Shown piece by piece: positions 1 through 8,113 of a stretch of 55,207 nt of DNA. The translations under genes and the position numbers were made by a program. Position 1 is the stretch's first letter. Each line of letters opens with the position of its first letter. The stretch is from Cyclobacteriaceae bacterium. Lineage in GTDB: Bacteria > Bacteroidota > Bacteroidia > Cytophagales > Cyclobacteriaceae. The notes under the pieces were generated by a model, which saw nothing but the letters and a program-made list of their open reading frames with translations, was not told where the DNA came from and ran no database searches. Location: positions 1 to 55,207 of the forward strand of contig PXCO01000079.1 in NCBI GenBank assembly GCA_003565295.1. The letters run 5' to 3'.

Positions 1-110
1 ATGAAATCGAGCCTGTCCTGACGGCAGTCAGGGCATGACGAGAGCGACACACGGGGGGATGATTATCGTTGCGAGATTCCATCTGACCATAAAAAGACAA
101 TTATAAACAG
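1..110 (+). repeat. Dispersed start-abutting repeat, copy 1
   Basis: Degenerate copy of a repeat family that also occurs at 8114-8249 (minus) and 19195-19387 (plus). It opens with ATGAAATCGAGC, like the ATGRAWTCGAGC opening of the other copies. It ends with AATTATAAACAG directly before an ATGAAA start; the last 18 bases including ATGAAA are identical to copy 2. The middle is more diverged than in the other copies and has a local inverted repeat near 16-31 (CCTGACGG and CAGTCAGG). It lies at the window edge, so its left end could extend further. Function is unknown. Confidence 0.6.
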
Positions 111-152
111 ATGAAATTCATTATTTTATTTATCGTAACTATAAGCCAGTGA
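111..152 (+). pseudogene. Vestigial signal-peptide start (13 codons)
   Basis: A 13-residue reading frame begins at the ATG abutting repeat copy 1 and reads MKFIILFIVTISQ, then a TGA stop. It has a lysine and then a hydrophobic run, so it looks like the first part of a signal peptide. It stops before any cleavage site or mature protein and is followed at once by the terminator of the opposite-strand rpmF gene. The inference is a gene remnant whose body was lost after the repeat had come to lie at its start. It may also be a chance frame. Confidence 0.35.
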
Positions 153-166
153 ATACCTCTTTTAAC

Positions 167-194
167 AAAAAAGCCAACCCCCTAGGAGTTGGCT
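167..194 (-). terminator. Rho-independent terminator after rpmF
   Basis: On the minus strand a 7-bp stem (AGCCAAC and GTTGGCT) closes a 9-base loop and is followed by a run of six T. It lies about 30 bp past the rpmF stop codon and probably ends the minus-strand transcript of the DUF177 and rpmF genes. Confidence 0.75.
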
Positions 195-222
195 CTACCA
201 TGTTGTGGATGAAAAAGGAGGC

Positions 223-414
223 CTAGGCCAACACTTCTTTTTCCATGATAACCTGTCCTTTGTAATACAGCTTACCGTCCAGCCAGAAGGCCCTGTGCCT
301 TAGATGAACCTCACCGGTGGTGGGGCATTTGGACATTCCAGGGGCATTCAATTTATAATGTGTCCTGCGCTTATCTCTTCTGGTTTTCGAAATTTTCCGT
401 TTAGGATGTGCCAT
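223..414 (-). CDS. rpmF: 50S ribosomal protein L32
   Basis: Component of the large ribosomal subunit. The 63-residue product begins [20 protein letters not shown], the basic N-terminal tail typical of L32, followed by the CPTTGE and HLRHRAF region. Only one cysteine of the zinc-ribbon pattern is present, which is usual for Bacteroidota L32 as far as I recall, so it is not read as damage. It lies 15 bp downstream of the DUF177 gene on the same strand. The yceD-rpmF pairing is conserved widely in bacteria and supports both calls. A terminator follows at 167-194. Confidence 0.97.
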   Translation of the reverse strand: MAHPKRKISKTRRDKRRTHYKLNAPGMSKCPTTGEVHLRHRAFWLDGKLYYKGQVIMEKEVLA

Positions 415-429
415 TTCTTTATGATTTAT

Positions 430-978
430 TTAATTATTCCCTTTCAATTTCTTTAACTGCTCCCATAAAGGGTTTTCAGGATTCTCCTCAGGTTCATCCC
501 ACTCCTCCTCCGCTTCAGACACATAGACAAGTTTACCCTCTGTGTCCTCATCTTCCTCATCCTCATCCCTATGATCGGGATGGATTTTTTTGGCTGGAAT
601 GGCCAACACAATAAACTCGAAGATCAACTGTGCGACATTTATGCTTACGGTGTCATTGGTAATCACAAAAACCTCCTCATTGATCTCCTTCTCCTCTGGG
701 CCGTATTTATACAATACCCTTTGGTGTATGGCTAAGGGATGGTCAAACTGCTCCAGGCTCCTGTCGCAGGTAAGCTCCACTGTGCCTTTGATGTCAAACA
801 ATGCCTCAATCAATGCGGCCCTTTTTTCAAGGGTAACGGTTGCATTGAGCTTGCCATTGGAGGCGATATCGTTTACCTCAAAATGCTGCAAGAACTCCTC
901 CTCTATCTCGAAGGGAAATTCATGCGAACCTTCCTTGAGGCGGATGATATCTATGTCAAACTTCCTTAAGAACTTCAT
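430..978 (-). CDS. YceD/DUF177 family protein
   Basis: The 182-residue protein belongs to the DUF177 (YceD) family, linked in other organisms and plastids to 23S rRNA accumulation. The central segment VELTCDRSLEQFDHPL matches the family's core region, here with one cysteine instead of a CxxC pair. The middle and C-terminus are very acidic (DEDEEDED and EEEWDEPEENPE), followed by the usual PLWEQLKKL ending. It sits directly before rpmF, the standard neighbour, and was probably identified by that linkage in many genomes. The start is ATG at 978. No signal peptide or membrane segment is seen, so it is a cytosolic protein. Confidence 0.88.
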   Translation of the reverse strand: MKFLRKFDIDIIRLKEGSHEFPFEIEEEFLQHFEVNDIASNGKLNATVTLEKRAALIEALFDIKGTVELTCDRSLEQFDHPLAIHQRVLYKYGPEEKEINEEVFVITNDTVSINVAQLIFEFIVLAIPAKKIHPDHRDEDEEDEDTEGKLVYVSEAEEEWDEPEENPENPLWEQLKKLKGNN

Positions 979-1057
979 CCTTCCTCCTTCCTTTTGAATT
1001 CAAGACCGCAAATTTAAGGAAAATATCTATATATATAAAACCAAGAACTGTATTATT

Positions 1058-2080
1058 TTATACCTGCTCCATTTCCCCTTGCTTTCTCCTGATGATTTCC
1101 AAAGCCTGGAAAATGGCAGCCCTCATGGACCCCTCATCAGCCATGTTTTTACCGGCGATGTTATAGGCCGTTCCATGGTCTGGGCTAGTACGGATCACGG
1201 GCAATCCCGCTGTGAAGTTTACACCGGTTTCAAAGGCCATCGCCTTAAAGGGGATCAAGCCCTGATCGTGGTACATGGCTAATACCCCATCAAACTTTTT
1301 CTGATGCATCATGCCAAAAAACCCATCGGAGGGATAAGGGCCAAACACCAGTTCCCCCTTTTCTTTGAAGTCCTTCACCACCGGTACGATCGCATCTTCC
1401 TCTTCCTTTCCTAAAAGGCCCTCCTCCCCTGCATGAGGGTTCAGCCCCAATACGGCAATTCTCGGTTTTAAAATACCAAAATCATCTTTTAGGGACTTTA
1501 GCATCAGGGCCAACTTCTCTTGAATGGCAGACTGGGTCACCTGTGCAGCCACCTCCCTAATGGGTAGATGGGTGGTGAGCAGCCCAACCCTGAAATCCTC
1601 GGCCACCATAAACATAAGTGTTTTTGGTGTATCAAAGGCCTGTGCCAGGTATTCGGTATGACCCGTGAAGGGCAATTCCTCGGAATTGATGTTGCTTTTG
1701 TTAAGCGGTGCGGTCACCAGGGCGTCCAAATGACCGGCCTTAAGGTCATGTATGGCTTGGTCTAAAGCACTTAATGCCATTTTTCCGGCCTCTGCTGTCT
1801 CGGCTCCAGGCACCACCTCAGGGCTTTCCTGTACCACGTTGATCACATTGATTTTTTTATGATGGACTTCCTCTATACTTCTTATTTGCATAAAGTTGAA
1901 ATCATCCATTCCCAGTAATTTCCGGTAAAAAGTCATTACTTTGCCATGTCCATAAATTACCGGGGTCACCAGTTTTTGGAGACGGTTGTCCTGTAGTGCT
2001 TTCATAGTCACTTCCACACTTATTCCATTGATGTCCCCTATGCTGATGCCTATGACAGGCTTATTTTTTCTAATGTTCAT
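1058..2080 (-). CDS. pdxA: 4-hydroxythreonine-4-phosphate dehydrogenase
   Basis: Catalyses the NAD-dependent oxidation of 4-phosphohydroxy-L-threonine in the DXP-dependent pathway to pyridoxal phosphate. The protein has the PdxA N-terminus PVIGISIGDINGISVEV, the metal-ligand histidine motifs GHTEYLA, NPHAGE and YHDQGLIPFK, and the C-terminal TSPDHGTAYNIAGK region. I chose the ATG at 2080 (340 residues, close to the usual 330 or so) over an in-frame TTG at 2119, because homology begins at the PVIGIS segment and the 13 extra residues look non-conserved. No terminator is visible in the roughly 80 bp between it and the DUF177 gene, so the three minus-strand genes may be one transcript. Confidence 0.93.
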   Translation of the reverse strand: MNIRKNKPVIGISIGDINGISVEVTMKALQDNRLQKLVTPVIYGHGKVMTFYRKLLGMDDFNFMQIRSIEEVHHKKINVINVVQESPEVVPGAETAEAGKMALSALDQAIHDLKAGHLDALVTAPLNKSNINSEELPFTGHTEYLAQAFDTPKTLMFMVAEDFRVGLLTTHLPIREVAAQVTQSAIQEKLALMLKSLKDDFGILKPRIAVLGLNPHAGEEGLLGKEEEDAIVPVVKDFKEKGELVFGPYPSDGFFGMMHQKKFDGVLAMYHDQGLIPFKAMAFETGVNFTAGLPVIRTSPDHGTAYNIAGKNMADEGSMRAAIFQALEIIRRKQGEMEQV

Positions 2081-2313
2081 ACAAGAATCGGTAGCTGCGT
2101 TTGTCGCTTTTTTATTCAACCCGCCAATTTAATAAATTCTATCCATAGTGCGGCATTTGTTGACAGTTTGCAGACATATACCGACCCTACGATCTTTCCC
2201 TTTTCACTAATTCTCCTAATCGTGTAGCTAATCAAATTTAGCAGGCATCATGGATAGCACATAGTTTTATTAGAAGTGGTTGAAGTATATGTGAAGGTTA
2301 CCGAATATTGTTT

Positions 2314-2321
2314 TACTTTTG
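2314..2321 (+). promoter_or_regulatory. Possible -7 box for rsmA
   Basis: TACTTTTG matches the Bacteroidota -7 consensus TAnnTTTG and lies 29 bases before the rsmA ATG, which would give a short leader. No TTG is present at the expected -33 distance, so this is a half-site only. Confidence 0.3.
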
Positions 2322-2350
2322 GCTTCCGAACACGGTAAACCACACCGACA

Positions 2351-3136
2351 ATGGACAGGGTAAAGGCAAAAAAACATCTGGGGCAGCACTTCCTCAAGGA
2401 CTTGAGCATCGCATCTAAAACTGCCGCTGCTGTGACAGGGCATATGGGAGCTAGCCATGTAGTGGAGATAGGGCCAGGTATGGGAGTATTAACCGATTTC
2501 CTTCTGAAGATGAACTTAAATCCCCTGACCCTTATAGAATTGGATCAGGAATCCATCCATTATTTAAAGCAAAAGTACCAAAAGGATGTGGTGAACATCA
2601 GACATGAGGATTTTTTGAAGGTGGATATCGGCACGCTTCAGCCTCATCCTCTGGCCATAGTCGGAAATTTTCCCTACAACATTTCCTCCCAATTGTTTTT
2701 CAAAATCCTTGAAAACCGCGATCAGGTCACTGAAATCGTGGGAATGCTTCAAAAGGAGGTGGCACAAAGACTAGCAGCCCCAAAAGGCAGTCGTACCTAT
2801 GGCATTTTAAGTGTGTTCCTTCAGGCCTTCTATGAGGTGGAATACCTCTTTGAGGTACCACCGGAGGTATTTGCCCCCCCTCCCAAGGTGCATTCTGCCG
2901 TTATCAGAGCGAAAAGGAACCAAGTACAGGCTTTAGAGTGCGACGAAACCCTTTTCCGGAGGGTGGTAAAGCAGTCCTTTAGCATGCGCCGAAAAACCCT
3001 CAGGAACGCCTTAAAGCCCCTTGGGCTGGACGAAGGCCTAAAGGCCGATAAGCAATTGGATCTAAGGGCAGAACAATTGGGAGTGGATGACTTTGTATTG
3101 TTGACCAATAAAATTCAAGCATCTTGGAATCAGTAA
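2351..3136 (+). CDS. rsmA: 16S rRNA (adenine1518/1519-N6)-dimethyltransferase
   Basis: RsmA/KsgA dimethylates two adjacent adenines in helix 45 of 16S rRNA late in 30S assembly. The 261-residue protein opens with the family signature KKHLGQHFLKD. It has the SAM-binding motif VEIGPGMGVLTDFLL (about residues 38-52) and the catalytic motif NFPYNISS (near residue 105), where the more common form is NLPY. The C-terminal region keeps the PPKVHSAV and FSMRRKTLRNAL blocks. Its last 13 bases overlap the start of mgtE, so the two are probably cotranscribed. Confidence 0.96.
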   Translation: MDRVKAKKHLGQHFLKDLSIASKTAAAVTGHMGASHVVEIGPGMGVLTDFLLKMNLNPLTLIELDQESIHYLKQKYQKDVVNIRHEDFLKVDIGTLQPHPLAIVGNFPYNISSQLFFKILENRDQVTEIVGMLQKEVAQRLAAPKGSRTYGILSVFLQAFYEVEYLFEVPPEVFAPPPKVHSAVIRAKRNQVQALECDETLFRRVVKQSFSMRRKTLRNALKPLGLDEGLKADKQLDLRAEQLGVDDFVLLTNKIQASWNQ

Positions 3137-4491
3137 GAATATTCGAGCTTTCTAAAGAATACCTTGAGGATTTAAGGGAGAGCATAAAGCAGGAAGACAG
3201 TGGTTTTATCCTCCGAAGCATGGAGGAAGCCAAGAAGGCCGATATTGCAGCCATCTTGGATGAACTGAATATGGAGGAAGCACTGTATGTGCTGAGAAGC
3301 TTGCCTCCCGGTTTTTCTGCGGACATACTCATAGAACTTGACGAAGATTCCCAGTACAAGGTCATCAAGGCCATGGAACCAAGAGAGCTGGCCACCCTCA
3401 TCGACCATATGGATTCCGACGATGCCGTGGACATCCTTAACCAACTGTTGATAAAGGATCGGGAGGAGGTGATAGGGTATTTGGAGAGGAAAGAAAAATC
3501 CCTTCACATCATAGAGCTCCTGCGCTACGATGAGGACAGTGCCGGAGGGCTTATGGCCAAAGAATTTATCAAGGCCAACCACAACTGGTCAGTAGTACAG
3601 ACGATTGAAGAAATCCGGAGGCAGGCTGAAAATGTGGACAAGATTTATTCCATCTACGTGGTGGATGATAAGGAAAAGCTATTGGGAAGGGTGGCATTAA
3701 AGAAAATCATCCTTGCCTCCGCCAATACCAAGATTGGGGATCTCTATGAAGGCAGCATTATTTCTGTCCCCACCTACATGGACGGGGAGGAAGTGGCAGA
3801 AATCATGAGGCGCTATGACCTGGAGGCAGTGCCCGTGGTAAATGTCAAGAATAAATTGGTAGGCCGCATCACCGTAGACGATATTTTGGATTTGCTCAGA
3901 GAGCAGGCCGAGGAGGATATTCAAGCCATGACCGGCCTGTCAGACGATGTGGAAGAAACAGACTCGGTGTACCGGCTTTCCAGGGCGAGGCTGCCCTGGC
4001 TGATCATTGGCATGATCGGTGGGTTGCTTGGTGCAGGGTTTATCGGTTTTTTTGAGGAAGGCTTGAGTACTGTTACCGCCCTTGCCTTTTTCATACCCTT
4101 GATCACTGCCACAGGAGGTAATGTGGGCATACAGTCTTCCACCTTGGTAGTGCAGTCCCTGGCCACCAAATCCGTTTTCAAGGATAGCCTACCGAAGCGG
4201 TTTGTGAAAGTATTGATTGTTGCTGTTTTAAATGGGATAGTTTTGGCGGTTTTCGTATGGGTTACCGTGGTTCTCCTCTATGGCCACCCCCTGGAATTCG
4301 GGATTGTCGTGGCTATCGCCCTTTTCAGCGTGGTGCTCTTGGCATCATTTATGGGTACACTCACCCCCATTGTCTTGGAAAAGCTAGGCATCAACCCTGC
4401 CATGGCCTCCGGACCATTTATCACCACTGCCAACGATCTGCTTGGTTTGGGGGTTTACTTTACGGTGGCCACTTTGTTACTGAATATTTAA
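3124..4491 (+). CDS. mgtE: Magnesium transporter MgtE
   Basis: Inner-membrane Mg2+ channel gated by cytosolic Mg2+. The 455-residue protein has an N-terminal helical MgtE_N domain (about 15-130), paired CBS domains (about 135-255) and a transmembrane domain of about five helices (from about residue 285). The channel signature TGGNVGIQSS and the terminal PFITTANDLLGLGVYF with its pore aspartate are intact. The start is a TTG at 3124 inside the end of rsmA. The next in-frame methionine would remove over 30 residues of the conserved N domain, so TTG is preferred. The dehydrogenase gene follows after 18 bp. Confidence 0.94.
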   Translation: MESVRIFELSKEYLEDLRESIKQEDSGFILRSMEEAKKADIAAILDELNMEEALYVLRSLPPGFSADILIELDEDSQYKVIKAMEPRELATLIDHMDSDDAVDILNQLLIKDREEVIGYLERKEKSLHIIELLRYDEDSAGGLMAKEFIKANHNWSVVQTIEEIRRQAENVDKIYSIYVVDDKEKLLGRVALKKIILASANTKIGDLYEGSIISVPTYMDGEEVAEIMRRYDLEAVPVVNVKNKLVGRITVDDILDLLREQAEEDIQAMTGLSDDVEETDSVYRLSRARLPWLIIGMIGGLLGAGFIGFFEEGLSTVTALAFFIPLITATGGNVGIQSSTLVVQSLATKSVFKDSLPKRFVKVLIVAVLNGIVLAVFVWVTVVLLYGHPLEFGIVVAIALFSVVLLASFMGTLTPIVLEKLGINPAMASGPFITTANDLLGLGVYFTVATLLLNI

Positions 4492-4509
4492 CCTGAATTT
4501 GTACATCCG

Positions 4510-5451
4510 ATGAAGGTATTGATCATCGATCAGATGCACCCCAGCATCGTCCCACTTTTGGAAAAAGAAGGTTTTGAGGTGGATTATCAACCACAGATCA
4601 GCAGAAAAGAGTTGCTGGAATGTCTCGCCGAGTACCATGGCCTGGTGATCCGCTCCAAGACCCCTATGGATAAGCCCTTGCTAGAGCATGCCCACAAGCT
4701 TCGTTTCATAGCCCGTGCAGGGGCAGGCCTGGACAACATTGATTTAGATTATCTGGAGTCTAGGGGCGTGGCCCTGCACCACGCACCGGAGGGAAACAGG
4801 GATGCAGTGGCCGAACATGTAATAGGCATGCTTTTGGCATTTTTCAATCAACTCCCCAAAGCAGACGCCCAGGTGAGAAAGGGGATATGGGACAGGGAAG
4901 GAAATAGGGGCATAGAGTTGGCCGGTAAAACCGTGGGCATTTTCGGTTTTGGGAATATGGGAAGGGCTCTGGCCCAGCGACTGCAAGGCTTTGAGGTGAA
5001 AATCCTTGCCTATGACAAATATAAAAAGGGGTTTGGCAATCAATGGGTCGAAGAATGCAGCTTCCAAAGAATCCAGGAAGAAGCTGACATTTTGAGTTTG
5101 CATGTGCCCCTTACTCCAGAGACCAAGTACATGTTTTCCCCCGGTATAATCGAGGGGTTTAGAAAACCCTTTTATCTGGTGAATACGGCCCGAGGGGAGC
5201 TGATCAAGTTTGATGCCCTAAACGAAGCGCTACAAAACAAGAAAATCAAAGGTGCTTTGCTTGACGTATTGGAAAATGAAAAATTCCAGACGCTGAGTTC
5301 CTCACAAAAACTTTCTTTCCAGCGATTGGCCGGTCGGGACAATGTAATGTTTTCCCCCCATGTGGCCGGTTGGACTTTTGAATCTTATGAGAAAATCAAT
5401 CAGGTTTTGGTAGCGAAAATCACAGGCAAATGGCCCATTGACCAAACTTAA
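4510..5451 (+). CDS. D-2-hydroxyacid dehydrogenase family protein
   Basis: NAD(P)-dependent oxidoreductase of the SerA/phosphoglycerate dehydrogenase-like family, 313 residues. It shows the Rossmann motif GIFGFGNMG (about residues 144-152), the substrate-binding arginine in NTARGE, an acidic residue in DVLENE, and the catalytic histidine in FSPHVAGWT. It has no C-terminal ACT domain, so it is not a full-length regulated SerA. The substrate cannot be told from sequence; phosphoglycerate or another 2-hydroxyacid are possible. It is the last gene of the rsmA-mgtE run and is followed by a strong hairpin at 5525-5548. Confidence 0.88.
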   Translation: MKVLIIDQMHPSIVPLLEKEGFEVDYQPQISRKELLECLAEYHGLVIRSKTPMDKPLLEHAHKLRFIARAGAGLDNIDLDYLESRGVALHHAPEGNRDAVAEHVIGMLLAFFNQLPKADAQVRKGIWDREGNRGIELAGKTVGIFGFGNMGRALAQRLQGFEVKILAYDKYKKGFGNQWVEECSFQRIQEEADILSLHVPLTPETKYMFSPGIIEGFRKPFYLVNTARGELIKFDALNEALQNKKIKGALLDVLENEKFQTLSSSQKLSFQRLAGRDNVMFSPHVAGWTFESYEKINQVLVAKITGKWPIDQT

Positions 5452-5466
5452 TTTTATGCCTGCCAA

Positions 5467-5497
5467 TTGCTTATATTAATTTCTTATCTTATCTTTG
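5467..5497 (+). promoter_or_regulatory. Consensus Bacteroidota promoter before greA
   Basis: A TTG at 5467-5469 and TATCTTTG at 5490-5497 are separated by exactly 20 bases. This fits the Bacteroidota housekeeping pattern (-33 TTG, -7 TAnnTTTG). Transcription would start near 5503. A terminator-like hairpin begins about 20 bases later, between this promoter and greA, so the promoter's product may be attenuated. Confidence 0.6.
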
Positions 5498-5524
5498 TTT
5501 ATCTATATAGCAACGCAACAAGGA

Positions 5525-5557
5525 AACGGTCTCAGCTTTGAGACCGTTATTTTATTT
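5525..5557 (+). terminator. Strong hairpin terminator or attenuator before greA
   Basis: A perfect 10-bp stem (AACGGTCTCA and TGAGACCGTT) with a GCTT loop is followed by ATTTTATTT. It may end the rsmA-mgtE-dehydrogenase transcript. Because it also lies downstream of the promoter at 5467-5497, it could act as an attenuator in the greA leader. Confidence 0.75.
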
Positions 5558-5581
5558 AATATGAGGTAACCAATTAGTGAT

Positions 5582-6055
5582 ATGGGAAAAATACAGTATT
5601 ATACCGAAGAAGGTCTGAAAAAGCTGAAGGACGAACTTCATGAGCTCAAGACCAAGGGCCGGGCGGATATTGCCAAGCAGATCGCCGAGGCCAGAGACAA
5701 GGGTGACCTGAGCGAGAACGCTGAATATGACGCCGCAAAGGACGCACAGGGGCATTTAGAATTAAAAATTGCCAAACTGGAAAACGTTCTGGGAAACGCC
5801 AGAGTACTTGACAACTCCAAATTGGACACCTCCAAAGTCGGGATATTGAGTACGGTCAAGATCAAAAACCTAAAAAACAGCATGACCGTGACTTATACCC
5901 TGGTATCTGAAGAAGAAGCTGACCTGAAGGCTAACAAAATTTCATTGGCCTCACCCTTCGGTAAAGGACTTTTGGGCAAAAAAGTAGGCGAAGTTGCTCA
6001 AATCAAGGCCCCTGCCGGAGTGCTGGAATTCGAAATTTTGGACATCAGTTATTAA
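5582..6055 (+). CDS. greA: Transcription elongation factor GreA
   Basis: GreA rescues backtracked RNA polymerase by stimulating transcript cleavage through the secondary channel. The 157-residue protein has the N-terminal coiled-coil hairpin with the family block ARDKGDLSENAEYDAAKDAQ, including the acidic tip residues (D and E). A C-terminal FKBP-like domain follows, with SPFGKGLLGKKVGE. Length is standard. The leader carries a consensus promoter and a hairpin, and a terminator follows at 6064-6091, so it is probably expressed on its own. Confidence 0.97.
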   Translation: MGKIQYYTEEGLKKLKDELHELKTKGRADIAKQIAEARDKGDLSENAEYDAAKDAQGHLELKIAKLENVLGNARVLDNSKLDTSKVGILSTVKIKNLKNSMTVTYTLVSEEEADLKANKISLASPFGKGLLGKKVGEVAQIKAPAGVLEFEILDISY

Positions 6056-6063
6056 GTCACTTT

Positions 6064-6091
6064 CCCGATTATTGCATGATCGGGATTTTTT
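6064..6091 (+). terminator. Terminator after greA
   Basis: A 6-bp stem (CCCGAT and ATCGGG) with a 9-base loop is followed by A and a run of six T. It starts eight bases after the greA stop codon. Confidence 0.75.
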
Positions 6092-6139
6092 GTGCTATAG
6101 ATCCCATAACCTTGTTTACCCTCAAATTCCCACATCCAC

Positions 6140-6541
6140 ATGTCATCTATCTTCACAAAAATCATTAACAGAGAAATCCCAGGCTACATAGTAGCCGAAG
6201 ATGAACACAACATTGCCTTTTTGGACATTATGCCACTGGTGAAAGGACATTTGCTGGTGGTACCGAAGGAAGAGGTGGATTACATCTTTGACCTATCGGA
6301 TCAAACGTATGCCCGTTTGATGCAGTTTGCCAAGAAAGTGGCATTGGCACAGGAAAAGGTAATCCCATGTACCCGAATAGGAGTGGCAGTGATTGGTCTG
6401 GAAGTCCCCCATGTACACGTACATTTGGTTCCACTGCGTTCTATGGATGACATCGACTTCTCCAGAGCCAAGCTTCAACTTCCCAAAGAAGAAATGCAGC
6501 GCATTGCGGAAAAAATCAAGGATTCCTTCAATAGGCTCTGA
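6140..6541 (+). CDS. HIT family hydrolase
   Basis: Histidine triad nucleotide-binding protein of 133 residues, expected to hydrolyse nucleoside phosphoramidates or related nucleotides in the cytosol. The triad HVHVHLV lies at residues 91-97 with histidines at 91, 93 and 95, and the N-terminal FTKIINREIPGYIVAEDE block is typical of the Hint branch. Family identity is clear but the physiological substrate is not known. It follows the greA terminator. Its 3' end faces the convergent DegP gene. Confidence 0.93.
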   Translation: MSSIFTKIINREIPGYIVAEDEHNIAFLDIMPLVKGHLLVVPKEEVDYIFDLSDQTYARLMQFAKKVALAQEKVIPCTRIGVAVIGLEVPHVHVHLVPLRSMDDIDFSRAKLQLPKEEMQRIAEKIKDSFNRL

Positions 6542-6628
6542 TTAATCTATAAACCTCAAAACCACCTTCTCCCTGCCTTTGAGAATAATTGGCAGACTTG
6601 AAGTTTCAGGCAGCTCCTTCAGCTGTAT

Positions 6629-8113
6629 TTATCGAATATTGTAGGATTGCATAAATGGCTGCCCCCTGGAGGTAAGTCCTTCCAGCCTTAACCGGCCACT
6701 AAAATCCTCCAAAAACTCACCTACGGCCTTGGGATCCCTGGCTGGTTCCCCGTTTATTTGCGTGATGACAAACCCATTCCCCAACCCAAGATCTCTGATG
6801 TAGCCTCTGGTCATACCGGTGATTTTGACCCCATGGGAAATATCCAATCTATCCCTCTCTATGGCATTCACCGACTCCAACCTGGCACCCAACAGTACCG
6901 AAGTATAAAACTCCCTTTTGATCACACCTGTTTCTCCCAATAAATTCTGAAGGGTAAGCTTGGTTTTTTGACTTCTGCCCCCACGGATAAATTCTACCGT
7001 GACCTCATCACCCGGATAATAATAAGACAACACCTCCTCAAAACTTCCTTTTCCCGAAATTTTCACCCCGTCCACAGCCTTGATTACATCATCCTTTCTC
7101 ATGCCCGCTTTTTCGGCAGCACCATTTCGAATCACGTGAGATACGATCACTCCGTCCAATGATGAAAGATCCATCTCCTCAGCTAGTTCAGGGGTGACTT
7201 CCACTACCTCCACCCCAGGGATGGCTTTTTGCACTTCACCAAATTCAATCAAATCGTTGGCCACCTTGGTTGCGATATCCACCGGTACGGCAAACCCATA
7301 CCCTGTGTAACTACCCGTTCTCGAAAGAATTGCCGTATTGATGCCTACCAATTCCCCTTCGACGTTCACTAAGGCCCCCCCAGAATTCCCCGGGTTAATG
7401 GGTGCATCTGTTTGAATAAAGGATTCCAATGGGAATTCCCCTCCCATAATGTTGATTTGGCGCTCCTTTGCAGAAACTATCCCTGCCGTGACGGTAGAGG
7501 TGAGGTTAAAGGGGTTTCCGACAGCGATCACCCACTCGCCAATCTGCAAATCCCTGCTGCTCCCCAGCTTTATGGCAGGCATGTTCTCGGCCTCGATTTT
7601 TAACACTGCGATATCAGTGTTGGAATCTGCTCCTATAAGTGATGCTTTATAGGTTCTTTTTTGATGAACCACTTCTATGGTTTCGGCCCGGTCTATGACG
7701 TGGTTGTTGGTAATGATATACCCGTCTTTACTAATGATCACCCCGGAGCCTGTCCCTACTCTCTGTTGGGGTCCCCCCTGCCCAAAAAAGTAATCAAAGA
7801 TACTATACCTTCTTGAGTCCGTACCCGAAAAGTTCTTGATGAATACCACGCTGTTGGTGCTTTTCTGTGAAGCCTCCACGAATGAAACAGGAGGGTAGTT
7901 GCGGGATGGAAGGGGTGATTCCAGCGTCTCTTCTTTTTCGTGAATAGAGGAAACCATTTCTTCTTCCCAAGAGGTCTGCCGGCCCCAATCCTCGGTTTCC
8001 CCAGGACTAAGTTCCAAAGAGGGTAAATTCTCCTTGGGGAGTTGATGAAAAAACCAAGCGCCGGCCACACCGGCTGCAAAAGCAATGATGCATGTCAAAA
8101 GAGCGTGTTTCAT
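6629..8113 (-). CDS. DegP/HtrA-type periplasmic serine protease
   Basis: Envelope protease and chaperone for misfolded exported proteins. The product (about 494 residues) has an N-terminal hydrophobic signal or anchor segment (HALLTCIIAFAAGVAGAWFF). A trypsin-like domain follows with the triad histidine in TNNHVID, aspartate in SNTDIAVLK and serine in NPGNSGGAL. Two PDZ domains come next, the first around GAAEKAGMRKDDVIKAVDG. I chose the ATG at 8113. An in-frame ATG at 8140 would add nine residues (MNVEKKLKQ), but that stretch belongs to a dispersed repeat also found before an unrelated gene. The gene is alone and convergent with the HIT gene. Confidence 0.92.
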   Translation of the reverse strand: MKHALLTCIIAFAAGVAGAWFFHQLPKENLPSLELSPGETEDWGRQTSWEEEMVSSIHEKEETLESPLPSRNYPPVSFVEASQKSTNSVVFIKNFSGTDSRRYSIFDYFFGQGGPQQRVGTGSGVIISKDGYIITNNHVIDRAETIEVVHQKRTYKASLIGADSNTDIAVLKIEAENMPAIKLGSSRDLQIGEWVIAVGNPFNLTSTVTAGIVSAKERQINIMGGEFPLESFIQTDAPINPGNSGGALVNVEGELVGINTAILSRTGSYTGYGFAVPVDIATKVANDLIEFGEVQKAIPGVEVVEVTPELAEEMDLSSLDGVIVSHVIRNGAAEKAGMRKDDVIKAVDGVKISGKGSFEEVLSYYYPGDEVTVEFIRGGRSQKTKLTLQNLLGETGVIKREFYTSVLLGARLESVNAIERDRLDISHGVKITGMTRGYIRDLGLGNGFVITQINGEPARDPKAVGEFLEDFSGRLRLEGLTSRGQPFMQSYNIR

